Shown: positions 25,227 to 35,558, counted from the stretch's first letter. The stretch is 49,057 nucleotides of DNA from Lachnospiraceae bacterium (GCA_015056945.1 SVFH01000021.1:1-49057), one strand, 5' to 3'. The notes: generated by a model not told the origin, from the sequence alone. Numbers and translations are program-made.

Positions 25227-26894
25227 TTATGAATTTCCTTTAATTCCTTCGTTATATTTTTCTTTTGTCATTGCATATGCAATATTTACTGCATGATCCG
25301 ATACTCTTTCCAAGCCTGAAACGATATCACTGAAAAGCATACCTGCCTGAGCAGAACATTCATTACGTGTCATACGCTGCACATGTGCAATCTGAATTTC
25401 TTCTTCAAGTTTATCTACTTGTTCTTCCAAAGAATCAACTTCTTTCAGGTACTGTTCGCCGTGATGTGCAAATACCTCAATTGCATAATGCATATTCTTA
25501 TTAATCAATTCCATCATCTGATTCAACTCTTCAAAGGACTGCTGACTGAATTTAACATCACGTTCTTTACGAAGCTTTGCCGCATCAACAACATTTACCG
25601 CATGATCTCCGATACGTTCAATATCATTTACCACATGGAACAAAGCACCAATACTCTTTAAGTCTTCAATCGGAAGCGGTGTCTGATTGATTTTAACAAG
25701 ATAATCAGTTATGGAATGACTCAAGAAATTAATATTCTCTTCAACATTATATACTTCCTTGATGTCATCCTCGTCAAGTGTAACCAGCGCATTCATCGCG
25801 CGATTCAGATTATCACTGGAAAGGCTTGCCATACGTTCAATCTCATTAATAACTTCCACCACCGCTGTTGCCGGATTAAATACCACTTTATCACCGATAA
25901 ATTGTAACTGAAAGTTATCATGATATCCCACTTTCTCATCTTTACCGGGCACAATCAGGTAAGTAGCTTTCACAAGAAAGCTTGAGAACGGTAACAGAAT
26001 AACAACCTGGAATACTTTAATAATTGTATGTGAGTTCGCAACAAATCGACCGGGATCCTGATGCGACAACTCTAAAATCAAATTAATAATCGGTGTTCCC
26101 GCAATCATCAAAATCAAAAAAACAACCAAAGATCCGACAAGGTTAAAAAGGAAATGTATCAATGCAGCTCGCTTTGCATCTTTCATACCTGCAAGGGAAG
26201 CAATCAATGCCGTCACACAGGAACCCATATTACAACCAAGAATGATGAAAAGACAAATCGGCAGATTCAACATTCCCTGTTGCGCAAGCAACAATACAAT
26301 ACTTACAGTAACCGATGAACTCTGGATAATACTGGTTACGATAAATCCGACAAGAACCGCAATGAACGGATTTGTAAGAGAAGCAAACAACTCTGCAATC
26401 TGCGGACTGGTCTTCAATCCCTCCATGGACTGGCTCATCAAAGAAAGACCAAGAAACAAAACACCAAAACCGACAAGAATATCACCAATCTTGGTAATCG
26501 TGTCCTTCTTAAAGAACATAATCATAATGACACCCATTAACAAAAATAACGGTGCGTACTGTGATAAATTAAATGAAACCAGCTGTGAAGTAACCGTAGT
26601 ACCAATATTTGCACCCAAGATAACTCCGACCGCCTGATAAAGATTCATCAAACCGGAGTTAACAAAACTGACTACCATAACAGTACATGCGGATGATGAC
26701 TGTACAACACCGGTAAAAATAATACCTACAATGATACCGGCAAACTTATTTTTAGTGAAAAACTCCAAAACACTACGTAACTTAGCACCGGCACTTTTTT
26801 CGATTGATTCGCTCATCATTTTCATTCCGAGAAGAAAAAGTCCCAACCCGCCGGCAAGTAAAATCATGTCGTCAATTAATTGTCCTATTGTCAT
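25227..26894 (-). CDS. Na/phosphate cotransporter family protein with C-terminal PhoU-like domain
   Basis: A 555-residue NptA/YjbB-type protein. The membrane half (about 1-310) holds two inverted repeats, each with the signature QSSS (QSSSACTVM at 65-73, QSSSVTVSI at 191-199) and GANIGTTVTS / GCNMGSCVTA. The cytoplasmic half (about 340-550) is PhoU-like, with two helical repeats (LSSDNLNRAMNALVTLD ... IERIGDHAVNVVDAA and ... LERVSDHAVNIAYAM; the ERxxDHAxNI motif binds metal). It probably moves phosphate with sodium; direction and regulation are uncertain. ATG start with AAAGGAG upstream. It ends in its own terminator. Confidence 0.93.
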   Translation of the reverse strand: MTIGQLIDDMILLAGGLGLFLLGMKMMSESIEKSAGAKLRSVLEFFTKNKFAGIIVGIIFTGVVQSSSACTVMVVSFVNSGLMNLYQAVGVILGANIGTTVTSQLVSFNLSQYAPLFLLMGVIMIMFFKKDTITKIGDILVGFGVLFLGLSLMSQSMEGLKTSPQIAELFASLTNPFIAVLVGFIVTSIIQSSSVTVSIVLLLAQQGMLNLPICLFIILGCNMGSCVTALIASLAGMKDAKRAALIHFLFNLVGSLVVFLILMIAGTPIINLILELSHQDPGRFVANSHTIIKVFQVVILLPFSSFLVKATYLIVPGKDEKVGYHDNFQLQFIGDKVVFNPATAVVEVINEIERMASLSSDNLNRAMNALVTLDEDDIKEVYNVEENINFLSHSITDYLVKINQTPLPIEDLKSIGALFHVVNDIERIGDHAVNVVDAAKLRKERDVKFSQQSFEELNQMMELINKNMHYAIEVFAHHGEQYLKEVDSLEEQVDKLEEEIQIAHVQRMTRNECSAQAGMLFSDIVSGLERVSDHAVNIAYAMTKEKYNEGIKGNS

Positions 26895-27071
26895 AGTAAT
26901 CTCCTTTATCTCAAGTTCATCACAGCCAATAAATATTTACATATTTTTTACATCAATTTTGATTTTATTTGAAACATAATTGAAAGTCCATACTCATTTT
27001 TTCACAAAAATAAAATTCGTCTTTTTAACCAGTTTGAGAAGTATATTCCAGAGTATTTTTTTACATTTTAT
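26895..27071 (-). other. AT-rich gap between ribF and the symporter gene
   Basis: 177 bases with no gene. I found no convincing -35/-10 pair, GC-rich terminator or riboswitch-like structure. A TATACT box occurs (27040-27045) without a good -35. So whether the symporter gene is read from its own promoter or by readthrough from ribF is unclear. Confidence 0.5.
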
Positions 27072-28004
27072 CTAAATAAAACGCTCGAAAAGTTTATGAA
27101 AATCAAATGCGGCCTTTTTATCCTTTGCAATCTGACGTTGAAGTTTTTCCAAACTGTCAAATTTGCATTCTTTTCGAAGCATGGCACAAAAATAGACCTT
27201 AATTTGCTTTCCGTAACACGAAACGGAAACATCCAGCAGATGCGTCTCAAGGCAATAAGCCTCATGCTCAGAGACCGTAGGTTTCCACCCGATATTTGTA
27301 ACAGAAGGATACTTTATTCCGTCCACTTCCGTAAATGTTACATAAACACCATCCGGCGGAAGTAACTTATCCTGCGAAGGAACAATGTTACAGGTAGGAA
27401 ATCCGAGTGTTCTTCCGATATGATTTCCTTCGCAAACCACACCGCTAACCATGTAATCACGCCCCATCAAAAAAGTCGCCCTTTCAATCTCACCAAATGT
27501 AATAGCATCCCGCAAAAACGAAGCACTGATTTCCTCTTCTTCCACGCACAATTTGGGGTGCACCTGCAGATGATAGGAATACTCTCTTTCTTTTTCTTCC
27601 AAAAACTCAACAGTGCCTTTCCCTTTATATCCAAAAGAAAGGTCTCTGCCCGCCACAAGGCGTTTCATGTTCAGTTGTCCTATAAGCACTTTTTTAAGAA
27701 ACGTATCCGCTTCCATCGTTGCGGTTTCTTCATCAAACGGATATAGCACATATAAATCCACGCCCCACGAAGCAAGTATTTCCTGTTTTTCCGCTTCTGT
27801 CAAAACAAATTTGCCATCCTGACGTCCGAAAAAGACTTCCGGACTGGGTAAAAAAGAAAACACAACACTTTTCAACCCGAATGCCTTGGAACGTACCAGA
27901 TCATCCACAATCATTTTATGACCTTTATGCAAACCATCAAATTTACCGATTGAAACAGCACAAGGCTCTTTCAAACAAAAATCTTTTCCTTGAATAACCT
28001 GCAT
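27072..28004 (-). CDS. ribF: Bifunctional riboflavin kinase / FAD synthetase
   Basis: Makes FMN and FAD from riboflavin. The N-terminal FAD synthetase (nucleotidyltransferase) domain has GKFDGLHKGH (20-29) and the later RDLSFGYKGKG and SASFLRDAI motifs. The C-terminal riboflavin kinase domain has GRTLGFPTCNIVP (198-210) and DGVYVTF, with a Glu in ETHLLD serving as the catalytic region. 310 residues, normal. ATG with AGAGGAGATAGAT upstream; 11 bases after truB. Last gene of the rimP operon. Confidence 0.97.
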   Translation of the reverse strand: MQVIQGKDFCLKEPCAVSIGKFDGLHKGHKMIVDDLVRSKAFGLKSVVFSFLPSPEVFFGRQDGKFVLTEAEKQEILASWGVDLYVLYPFDEETATMEADTFLKKVLIGQLNMKRLVAGRDLSFGYKGKGTVEFLEEKEREYSYHLQVHPKLCVEEEEISASFLRDAITFGEIERATFLMGRDYMVSGVVCEGNHIGRTLGFPTCNIVPSQDKLLPPDGVYVTFTEVDGIKYPSVTNIGWKPTVSEHEAYCLETHLLDVSVSCYGKQIKVYFCAMLRKECKFDSLEKLQRQIAKDKKAAFDFHKLFERFI

Positions 28005-28015
28005 ATCTATCTCCT

Positions 28016-28921
28016 CTAAAAATGGTAAAAGAACAATTTTACCGGTTTGTATGCCTGTTTTACTTCATTGTATTCATAAATACCGTAAAAGCAACTTTTT
28101 TGTTCATCATATACACGTATCTTTTCAATCCCGCAATCTTCACGCTCAAACTTCATCCATTCATGTAAGAGATAATTACCATTATCTGCATTCTTAATAT
28201 ATGCTTCCTTCACTAAAGCAGCCGGCAAGGCATGAAACACATAATCAACCGGAATCAGGATTTCTTTCAAACGCCCTGCATCACGGATTTCTTCCACTTC
28301 CCGCAAGGTATGTGCCGAATCATAAGTAAATCCCGAAGTTTCCAAACGTACGAGTTCCTTCATGGCACCGCCGCAGCCAAGCTTCAAACCAATATCATGA
28401 CAAAGAGTTCTGATATAAGTCCCTTTCGAACAAGTTACCTTCATAACTACTTCCGGCAGATTTACAGCTTCAATCTCAATTGAAGAAATTGTAATTTCAC
28501 GCGCTTTACGTTCTACCTCAATTCCCTCTCGTGCCAAATCACACAATTTCTTTCCGTTAACTTTTAACGCTGAATACATCGGCGGAACCTGCATTCCCGG
28601 ACCGATAAAAGAAGTAATTGCTTCGCGCACGTTTGCTTCAGAACACAACACCTCTTTTTCGGCAAGAATCGTTCCGCTTGTATCTTGCGTATCGGTTGTA
28701 ATACCAAGCATTAAAGTTGCCCGATATACTTTGTTCGTATCCATCAGCATATCACACAATTTCGTTGCACAACCCAAACAAACCGGAAGCACTCCCGTTG
28801 CATCGGGATCGAGTGTTCCGGTATGTCCGATTTTCTTTTGCTTACAGATACCTCTCATTTTGGCAACCACATCAAAAGAAGTAAAATCTTTTTCTTTATT
28901 AATTATGATAATTCCATCCAT
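28016..28921 (-). CDS. truB: tRNA pseudouridine-55 synthase TruB
   Basis: Converts U55 of the tRNA T-loop to pseudouridine and also acts as a tRNA chaperone. The motif HTGTLDPDATGVLPVCLG contains catalytic Asp38; further family segments are YRATLMLGITTDTQDTSG, VPPMYSALKVNGKKLCDLAR and SKGTYIRTLCHDIG. 301 residues; the C-terminus holds a small PUA-like extension. The ATG immediately follows the nrnA stop codon (TAAATG), so translation is coupled. Confidence 0.97.
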   Translation of the reverse strand: MDGIIIINKEKDFTSFDVVAKMRGICKQKKIGHTGTLDPDATGVLPVCLGCATKLCDMLMDTNKVYRATLMLGITTDTQDTSGTILAEKEVLCSEANVREAITSFIGPGMQVPPMYSALKVNGKKLCDLAREGIEVERKAREITISSIEIEAVNLPEVVMKVTCSKGTYIRTLCHDIGLKLGCGGAMKELVRLETSGFTYDSAHTLREVEEIRDAGRLKEILIPVDYVFHALPAALVKEAYIKNADNGNYLLHEWMKFEREDCGIEKIRVYDEQKSCFYGIYEYNEVKQAYKPVKLFFYHF

Positions 28922-29881
28922 TTATAAGTCATCCTCAATCAACACAAGAATCTGATTCAAAATTTTCTCAGGTTCTCCCTTGGCATAAAATCCGGCAGCT
29001 CTTTTATGTCCGCCACCGCCAAAATTCACCGCAACGCGTGCAACATCGACCTTTTGTACGGAACGCAGACTCACCTTATAAGTACATGCATTCATCTGGT
29101 ACATAAATATTGCACACTCTACGCCCTTGGTAATCCGAAGCTGATTAATCACACCATCAAAATCGTTATTGTCAATCTGCATCTCTTTCATGGTTTTAAT
29201 GTCCATGAAGCCGAAAATAACACGATTTTCCAGAAAAAGCCGGCTTTCCAAAAGAATTCTGCCTAAAGCAAGATTTTGAGAATAAGTTTTTTCATAAAAT
29301 GTTTTATCAATCAAATCAGTAAAATCAAAATCATATTCCAAAAGCTTCGCAACAATTCTTAACGTTTTCGGAGAGGTGTTGGAATATTTAAATATTCCGG
29401 TGTCATGCGCAATGCCTAAATAAACGGCCGTCGCAATTTGTTTATCTATATATTCTTCTTCCATCAAATCAAAGATCAGCTCACTCGCAGAACTGGCTTC
29501 CGGCACAACATAGTTGACCATTGCGCACCCGTTTTCATTACTTACATGATGGTCTATGTTAATGGTCTTTTTCGCATTTTTAAAATATTTTTCCGCACTA
29601 CCGATACGATTTTCTACCGTATCCACAACAATAAAAACTTCCGGGTCTGGTTTGTCGCAAGAAGTACAAAACGAATCTACTCCCGGAACACAGGAAAAAG
29701 CCGGCGAAAGAGGTTCAGAAAAAACCGTCACCTCTGCTTCCGGCAATCTCTTTTTCAAGTACAGGGACAACGCAAGCGTCGCCCCTATACAATCACCATC
29801 CGGCTTAATATGTCCTGATATTCCTATTGTTTTTTCACCACGGCATTCTGCCACAATATCAATCATATTTTGAAACCTCAT
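28922..29881 (-). CDS. nrnA: DHH/DHHA1 phosphoesterase, NrnA-type nanoRNase/pAp phosphatase
   Basis: Degrades very short RNAs and dephosphorylates 3'-phosphoadenosine 5'-phosphate. DHH motif I SGHIKPDGDCIGATLAL, motif II VVDTVENRIG, the DHH itself in NIDHHVSNENG (DHH 110-112), GIAHDTGIFKYSNTSP, and the DHHA1 signature GGGGHKRAAGFY near the C-terminus. 319 residues, typical. It starts within the rbfA stop (4-base ATGA overlap). Some family members instead act on cyclic dinucleotide products (pApA/pGpG); that is possible here and relevant given the diguanylate cyclase in the window. Confidence 0.93.
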   Translation of the reverse strand: MRFQNMIDIVAECRGEKTIGISGHIKPDGDCIGATLALSLYLKKRLPEAEVTVFSEPLSPAFSCVPGVDSFCTSCDKPDPEVFIVVDTVENRIGSAEKYFKNAKKTINIDHHVSNENGCAMVNYVVPEASSASELIFDLMEEEYIDKQIATAVYLGIAHDTGIFKYSNTSPKTLRIVAKLLEYDFDFTDLIDKTFYEKTYSQNLALGRILLESRLFLENRVIFGFMDIKTMKEMQIDNNDFDGVINQLRITKGVECAIFMYQMNACTYKVSLRSVQKVDVARVAVNFGGGGHKRAAGFYAKGEPEKILNQILVLIEDDL

Positions 29882-30273
29882 TCTTCTGTTTCATCATGTT
29901 CTTCTGCTTCTCTCTGATGTATCGGTGCATTCACTTCATCAATCAGCTTTGACATGTTAATTCCGTATTCTACACTCTGGTCCATTATAAATCGGATTTC
30001 CGGTGTATTTCGAAGATTGATTTTTTTAGCCAACTGATTTCTGATAAATCCGACTGCACTGTTTAATCCGGCCAATGTATCCGCCTGTGACTGTGCATCT
30101 CCCAAAACACTGATAAAAGCTTTGGCTGATTTCAAATCAGGAGCCACTTCCACTTCCATAACCGTAGTCATGGGATTGATACGGGGATCTTTCAATTCGC
30201 TGCGGATAATTTCCGCAAGAACCCTCTGTACCTCCCCATTGATACGTGTATTCTTAATACTGTTTTTTCTCAT
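29878..30273 (-). CDS. rbfA: Ribosome-binding factor A
   Basis: KH-fold factor for late 30S maturation. Recognised by RINGEVQRVLAEIIRSELKDP, VEVAPDLKSAKAFISVLG and NLRNTPEIRFIMDQSVEYG. At 131 residues it is of usual size, with an acidic/His-containing tail. Its ATG shares a base with the infB stop, so the operon is tightly packed. Confidence 0.97.
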   Translation of the reverse strand: MRKNSIKNTRINGEVQRVLAEIIRSELKDPRINPMTTVMEVEVAPDLKSAKAFISVLGDAQSQADTLAGLNSAVGFIRNQLAKKINLRNTPEIRFIMDQSVEYGINMSKLIDEVNAPIHQREAEEHDETEE

Positions 30274-33266
30274 TATCTGGGCACCTCTTCCATTACATAT
30301 GCCTCAACAATATCAAATTCCTTCATCTGGTCAAATCCGTCAAATACAAGACCACATTCGAAACCTGCTTTTACTTCCTTTACATCATCTTTGAAACGCT
30401 TTAAGGACGCAAGCTTACCTTCGTAAATCTGTTCTCCTTCACGTGTAATACGAACCAGACAGTTTCTCTGGAACATACCATCCAGAATAAAGGAACCGGC
30501 AATATTACCGATTGCAGAAGCCTTGAATATCTGACGAACTTCTGCATGACCGATTACCTTCTCCTCAAATACAGGATCAAGCATACCCTTCATTGCAGCT
30601 TCCACATCTTCGATTGCCTGATAAATGACACTGTAAAGACGAACATCAACGCCTTCCTTCTCAACTGTATCTTTTGCCATATTATCAAGTCGAACATTGA
30701 AACCGATAATAATCGCCTTTGCAGCACTTGCGAGAATAACGTCAGATTCGTTAATTGCACCAACACCGCCATGAATAACCTTAACAGCAACTTCTTCGTT
30801 GGAAAGTTTCACAAGACTCTGTTTCACAGCCTCCACACTACCCTGTACGTCTGCCTTAACAATAAGATTCAATTCTTTCAAATTGCCGGCCTGAATCTGT
30901 GAAAACAAATCATCCAGACTCATCTTTGTCTTTGTATCTTCAAGTTTCTTAATCTTATTCTGCTGCACAAATGTATCAGCATAGAATTTAGCATCCTTAT
31001 CACTTTCATGTGCAATAAAGATTTCACCTGCATTCGGTACATCATTCAAACCAAGAATTTCAACCGGTGTTGAAGGTGTTGCTTCTTTCACGCGTGCGCC
31101 GTCATTGGTGATCATCGCACGAACTTTACCGTGTGATGCCCCTGCTGAAATATAATCACCCACATGGAGTGTACCTTTTTGTACAAGAACCGTTGCGACA
31201 GGTCCACGACCCTTATCAAGTTTTGCTTCAATCACAAGACCTCTTGCATTTCTCTTTGCATTAGCCTTTAATTCAAGCATTTCTGATGTCAGGCAAACCA
31301 TTTCAAGAAGGTTTTCAATTCCCTGCCCCTTCTTCGCTGAGATAGGAACAAAAATAGTATCACCACTCCATTCCTCACTGGTAAGTTCATGTTCTACAGC
31401 AAGTTCATTCATAAGACTTGCAATGCTCGGATAATCCGACATTTTCTTTGTCTTATCATCAAAATCATAACCGATACGGTCACACTTATTGACTGCAATA
31501 ATGATAGGAACACCGGCAGCTTTGGCATGGTTAATTGCTTCTTTTGTCTGGGGCATAACGCCATCGTCTGCAGCAACAACAAGAATTGCAATATCTGTTG
31601 CATTTGCACCACGCATACGCATAGCGGTAAATGCCTCATGTCCCGGTGTATCAAGGAATGTGATCTTCTTAAATACCTTCGGATTCTGTGACACGCCGTC
31701 ATTTTTCATTTCTACCTGTACCATATAAGCACCGATGTGCTGTGTAATACCGCCTGCTTCTCCTTCAATAACGTGTGTTTTACGAATGGCATCCAACAAA
31801 GAGGTTTTACCATGGTCAACGTGACCCATTACACAAATAACAGGAGGACGTTCTGTTAAGTTTTCTTCTGCTTCTTCTTCCTCTTTCAGAAGCTCTTCAA
31901 TAACATCGACCTTGATCTCACGTTCACAAATAATATCATATTCAATTGCAATTTCTTCTGCTTTTTCAAAAGAAATTTCAGAGTTAACCGTATAGATTTC
32001 GCCTTTCAGGAATAACTTTTTAATCAATGCAGAAGGCTGCAACTTCATCTTATCTGCAAGTTCCTTCATGGTAAGCTCATCAGGAATGGTGATAACCTTG
32101 ATGTCATCTTCTACCGTTTCCTGTACCTTCTTTTCAGGCTTAATGAAAGCACCCGGTTTTACTTTGCCTTTATTCTTGCGGTCACCATCTTCATAGATAG
32201 AATCGCGCTTATTGTTCTTTTTATCTTTTTCCTGACTGATTCGACGTTTTTCTTCGTCTCTGTGCTTCTCAGGCTCTACAACCGGCGAATCTCCGCCAAA
32301 CATTCTGTTTGATGCTTTTTTATTACTGAAGCGATTATCTCTTGAAGGTCTTTCGTCTGCATCTTTGTCTTTATTAAAGCCACCCTGATTATAACCGCCC
32401 TGATTGCGATTATAGCCGCCCTGGTTACGGTCGTTTCTCTCGCCACGGTTAAAACCGCCCTGATTGCGGTCGTTTCTCTCACCGCGGTTAAAACCACCCT
32501 GATTACGGTCATTTCTTTCGCCACGATTAAAGCCACCCTGATTACGGTCATTTCTCTCACCACGGTTAAAACCGCCCTGATTGCGGTCGTTTTTCTCGCC
32601 GCGATTGAAATTCCCCTGTCCTCTTTCCTGCTGTGCGGGGCGTTCCGTAACCGGAGTAGTCTGTACCGGTTGCTGTACTTCCGCCTGCTGTACAGGTTTA
32701 GTCTGAGGCTGTGCCTGTGTCTCAGCTACTGCAACGGGTTTTTCAGTTTTTGGTTTATTTGACTGCACGCCTTTTCCCGGCACAAAAGTTGTTGTCGGTG
32801 TAGGAGAAGGCGGGGTTGTCGGTCTGATTAACTGTGCCGCAGGACGGGGATTAAATCCCTTTTGCTGATTATTATTTTTCTGTAGCTGAGCAGGACGTTG
32901 CTGAGGATTACGGTTTTGTCCTCCGTTTCCCGTTGCACCGGGTCTTTGCTGATTTCCTGAAACAAAAATAATTTTTTTCTTTTTGGGTTGCGCTTCCGTT
33001 GCACCTTCTGTCTTCTTTTCTGCAGTAGGCGCTTCTGTCTTTGTGCTTTCTTTCTTTTCTTCTTTTACAGGTTCTGCCTTGGGTTCTTCTTTCTTTGTTT
33101 CCGCCTTCGGCACTGCTCCTCCTGAAATATTCTTTCTCACAACACTTTCAGCCTGTACGTCAAGAATCTTTTGCGGGCTTTTGTAGGCATAGCCGTTTGC
33201 CTGCAGAACAGCAATTACTTCTTTGCTGGTTGTATTTAATTCTTTTGCAAGTTCGCTTATATTCAT
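30273..33266 (-). CDS. infB: Translation initiation factor IF-2
   Basis: GTPase that brings fMet-tRNA to the 30S subunit. A small N-terminal IF2N domain (1-50) is followed by a very long low-complexity region (about 50-380) rich in Pro, Gln, Lys and Glu that includes five 13-residue repeats (218-282). A second IF2N-like domain (about 395-440) precedes the GTPase domain, which has [15 protein letters not shown] (about 478-492), [12 protein letters not shown] and NKCDR, then domains II-IV ending [19 protein letters not shown]. 997 residues, long for the family because of the disordered insert. Start ATG overlaps the ylxQ stop by 4 bases. Confidence 0.98.
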   Translation of the reverse strand: MNISELAKELNTTSKEVIAVLQANGYAYKSPQKILDVQAESVVRKNISGGAVPKAETKKEEPKAEPVKEEKKESTKTEAPTAEKKTEGATEAQPKKKKIIFVSGNQQRPGATGNGGQNRNPQQRPAQLQKNNNQQKGFNPRPAAQLIRPTTPPSPTPTTTFVPGKGVQSNKPKTEKPVAVAETQAQPQTKPVQQAEVQQPVQTTPVTERPAQQERGQGNFNRGEKNDRNQGGFNRGERNDRNQGGFNRGERNDRNQGGFNRGERNDRNQGGFNRGERNDRNQGGYNRNQGGYNQGGFNKDKDADERPSRDNRFSNKKASNRMFGGDSPVVEPEKHRDEEKRRISQEKDKKNNKRDSIYEDGDRKNKGKVKPGAFIKPEKKVQETVEDDIKVITIPDELTMKELADKMKLQPSALIKKLFLKGEIYTVNSEISFEKAEEIAIEYDIICEREIKVDVIEELLKEEEEAEENLTERPPVICVMGHVDHGKTSLLDAIRKTHVIEGEAGGITQHIGAYMVQVEMKNDGVSQNPKVFKKITFLDTPGHEAFTAMRMRGANATDIAILVVAADDGVMPQTKEAINHAKAAGVPIIIAVNKCDRIGYDFDDKTKKMSDYPSIASLMNELAVEHELTSEEWSGDTIFVPISAKKGQGIENLLEMVCLTSEMLELKANAKRNARGLVIEAKLDKGRGPVATVLVQKGTLHVGDYISAGASHGKVRAMITNDGARVKEATPSTPVEILGLNDVPNAGEIFIAHESDKDAKFYADTFVQQNKIKKLEDTKTKMSLDDLFSQIQAGNLKELNLIVKADVQGSVEAVKQSLVKLSNEEVAVKVIHGGVGAINESDVILASAAKAIIIGFNVRLDNMAKDTVEKEGVDVRLYSVIYQAIEDVEAAMKGMLDPVFEEKVIGHAEVRQIFKASAIGNIAGSFILDGMFQRNCLVRITREGEQIYEGKLASLKRFKDDVKEVKAGFECGLVFDGFDQMKEFDIVEAYVMEEVPR
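32421..32615 (-). repeat. Five 39-base tandem repeats inside infB ([13 protein letters not shown] unit)
   Basis: Exactly 5 x 39 bases, coding for (GG/GN)FNRGE(R/K)NDRNQ. The protein units are nearly identical while the codons differ in third positions, so the array is under some protein-level selection or is not very recent. It is followed by two shorter relics, GGYNRNQ and GGYNQ. Confidence 0.95.
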
Positions 33267-33595
33267 TTAGTTACCTCCGTAATTAATGTTGAAGTTTCCA
33301 TCAATCCGATGATTTTGTTTGCAAATCCTTCGTCCGTTACTGCCACTGCCGCCCTGATTTCTTTACCGATACAATGTCCGAGTGTTTCCTTTGTACCGTA
33401 ATAAATCAAAGGCACATGATAAAAATGGCACATATCACTATAATTCTTCTTTGAACCGTCAGACACATCCTTCGCCACTACAACAAGCATAGCTCCTCCG
33501 GATTTCACGGTCTTTTCAACCATAAACTCTCCGCTTACGGTTTTGCGCGACCTTGTCGCCAGGCCGAGCATCGATAAAATTTGATCCCTACTCAA
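33263..33595 (-). CDS. ylxQ: YlxQ-type L7Ae/L30e-family RNA-binding protein
   Basis: Small ribosomal-protein-like factor that binds kink-turn RNA in related proteins; its role in the nusA operon is not settled. Family segments: ILSMLGLATRSRKTVSGE, AMLVVVAKDVSDGSKKN and 'GKEIRAAVAVTDEGFANKI'. I chose a TTG start at 33595 (110 residues; MSRDQILSMLG), as AAAGGAG lies 10 bases upstream; an ATG at 33625 in frame lies deep in ylxR and has no ribosome site. It overlaps ylxR by 8 bases and infB by 4. Confidence 0.85.
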   Translation of the reverse strand: MSRDQILSMLGLATRSRKTVSGEFMVEKTVKSGGAMLVVVAKDVSDGSKKNYSDMCHFYHVPLIYYGTKETLGHCIGKEIRAAVAVTDEGFANKIIGLMETSTLITEVTK

Positions 33596-33854
33596 TCTCT
33601 GCAAACTCCTTTTCCAAACCATCATAGATATCAGATGAAAGACTCATTTTGAAAGAGCGTTCCAAACCTCTGTTTTTTCTGGCTTTTTTTAAGCACTCCA
33701 TACTTTTACACAGATATGCGCCCCTTCCGTTCTTCTTTCCGGTCACATCCAGAACAATCTCCTCTTCCGGTGTTTTAAGGACACGCATCATGGTATTCTT
33801 TTGTTTCATTTCCATACAGCCGACACACTGTCGCATTGGGACTTTTTTGTTCAT
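33588..33854 (-). CDS. ylxR: YlxR-family (RnpM) protein
   Basis: DUF448 protein of the nusA operon. The start KKVPMRQCVGCMEMKQK and GRGAYLCKSMECLKKARK are diagnostic. Members bind RNA, and the Bacillus protein has been reported to interact with RNase P RNA. I chose ATG 33854 (88 residues), 5-6 bases after AAGGTGG; a GTG at 33863 in frame overlaps that site. It begins 19 bases after nusA. Confidence 0.92.
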   Translation of the reverse strand: MNKKVPMRQCVGCMEMKQKNTMMRVLKTPEEEIVLDVTGKKNGRGAYLCKSMECLKKARKNRGLERSFKMSLSSDIYDGLEKEFAEIE

Positions 33855-33873
33855 TCGGACCACCTTCTTTTCT

Positions 33874-35043
33874 TTATGCTTCGTCTACGGAGCTATCTTC
33901 ATAATCTGCTTCTTCCGCATATTCTTCTGCATATTCTTCATCATACTCAGCATATCCGTCTTCGTCATACTCATAATCTTCATAACGGAAACCATATGCA
34001 TCTTTAGCCTGGGTTTCACTCTTAATATCAATCTTGTAACCTGTCAGCTTTGCCGCAAGACGTGCATTCTGACCTTCTTTACCAATTGCAAGAGACAACT
34101 GATAATCAGGAACCACAACTTTGGCAGTCTTTTCATCAGGATCCGCAAATACAGCAACTATCTGCGCCGGTGAAAGTGCATTCTGAATCAGATTTCCGGG
34201 GTTCTCATCCCAGTTAATAATATCAATCTTTTCACCGCCGAGTTCATCAACAATTGCATTTACTCTGGCACCGTTTAAACCTACACATGCGCCAACCGGA
34301 TCAACATTAGGATTATTGGAATAAACTGCCATCTTTGTTCTGCTACCCGGTTCTCTTGCAATGCTCTTGATTTCAACTGTACCGTCTTTTATTTCTGTTA
34401 CTTCTGATTCAAATAATCTCTTAACGAAATCAGGATGTGTACGGCTTACAAGAATTCTGGGCCCCTTGGAAGTAGATTTCACTTCAAGAATATATACCTT
34501 AATTCTGTCTGTCGGACGGAAATGTTCACCCTTCACCTGTTCAGACTCATTTAAAATCGCATCTGCCTTACCAAGATTGATGGAGATGTTACGACCAAGG
34601 TATCTTTGTACAACACCTGTGATAATATCTTTTTCTTTTGCATGGAACTGGTTGAATACAACACTTCTCTCTTCTTCACGGATTTTCTGCAGAATTACGT
34701 TTTTCGCATTCTGTGTTGCAATTCGTCCGAATTCCTTAGACTTAATTTCAACATGTACAACGTCGCCAACTTTTGACTTCTTTGCAATCTTCTTTGCATC
34801 TTCTAAAGTAATCTGAAGCATATCATCTTCAATTTCTTCTGCGGTTTCAACAACTTCTTTTTCCGCATATACTTTAAAATCACCGGTCTCACGGTTAATT
34901 TCTACCTTTACGTTGTCTGCTTTTCCAAAATGGTTTTTGCATGCAAGCATCAAAGAATTCTCAATCGCTTCAAAAAGTGTTTCTTTACTGATTTCTTTCT
35001 CCTTTTCAAGGATATTTAATGCTTCCATTAATTCTTTGTTCAT
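33874..35043 (-). CDS. nusA: Transcription termination/antitermination factor NusA
   Basis: Binds RNA polymerase, promoting pausing, intrinsic termination and antitermination. N-terminal polymerase-binding domain (about 1-130), S1 domain (about 135-200, GVVQRYLGRNISINLG), KH1 (about 230-280, GACVGLNGARVNAIVDEL) and KH2 (about 300-350, LAIGKEGQNARLAAKLTGY). The C-terminal tail (about 355-389) is unusually rich in E, D and Y. 389 residues; no C-terminal acidic repeats of the Escherichia coli type, as is usual for Firmicutes. ATG with AGGAGG upstream. Confidence 0.98.
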   Translation of the reverse strand: MNKELMEALNILEKEKEISKETLFEAIENSLMLACKNHFGKADNVKVEINRETGDFKVYAEKEVVETAEEIEDDMLQITLEDAKKIAKKSKVGDVVHVEIKSKEFGRIATQNAKNVILQKIREEERSVVFNQFHAKEKDIITGVVQRYLGRNISINLGKADAILNESEQVKGEHFRPTDRIKVYILEVKSTSKGPRILVSRTHPDFVKRLFESEVTEIKDGTVEIKSIAREPGSRTKMAVYSNNPNVDPVGACVGLNGARVNAIVDELGGEKIDIINWDENPGNLIQNALSPAQIVAVFADPDEKTAKVVVPDYQLSLAIGKEGQNARLAAKLTGYKIDIKSETQAKDAYGFRYEDYEYDEDGYAEYDEEYAEEYAEEADYEDSSVDEA

Positions 35044-35093
35044 TTTTTGTCTTTTCCTCCTATCAATACGTTAATGATTTATTCTCTATGCTT

Positions 35094-35558
35094 CTAAAAA
35101 TCAAATGCCAATCGGATAACTGCAACATCTGTTCTCTGAAATACCATTTCGCCGTTATCATTTACGATGGTAATGGTATCCTTATCAAATGCCTGCAGTG
35201 TTCCTGCAAATTCTTTGCATTTATCAATCGATTTGTATGTTTTCAATTCAACATCCTCCCCGATACTTCTTTCAAGATGCTTATCCTTTTTCAACACTCT
35301 TCCAAGTCCGGGACTGCTCACTTCCAATATATAAGCTTCCTCAATAAAATCTTCTGCATCAAGTGCATCCGACAACGCACGACTGACAGCTTCGCAGTCA
35401 TTGATATTTACACCGTCCGGCTTATCAATATAAGCTCTTAAGTAAAAATCACTTCCTTCTTTCACAAATTCGATATCATAGATTTCTACCTGATTTGCGT
35501 CTGCGATGGGAAGTAAAAGTGCCTCGCATTTCTGCTCATAGACATCTCTTTTTGCCAT
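35094..35558 (-). CDS. rimP: Ribosome maturation factor RimP
   Basis: Needed for 30S maturation. The DUF150 pattern is clear: EIYDIEFVKEGSDFYLRAYIDK, INDCEAVSRALSDALD, and YILEVSSPGLGRVLKKD. 154 residues, typical. ATG with AAGGAG upstream. First gene of the nine-gene operon that runs to ribF, preceded by a promoter and an attenuator-like hairpin. Confidence 0.97.
   Translation of the reverse strand: MAKRDVYEQKCEALLLPIADANQVEIYDIEFVKEGSDFYLRAYIDKPDGVNINDCEAVSRALSDALDAEDFIEEAYILEVSSPGLGRVLKKDKHLERSIGEDVELKTYKSIDKCKEFAGTLQAFDKDTITIVNDNGEMVFQRTDVAVIRLAFDF

Noticed and set aside
26895..27071. FMN riboswitch or phosphate-linked operator near ribF and the symporter
   Set aside because: No conserved FMN-element sequences and no repeated Pho-box pattern are visible in this AT-rich gap.
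32421..32615. Regular 39-base repeats that could suggest a CRISPR array
   Set aside because: Repeats are directly adjacent without unique spacers and code in frame within infB.
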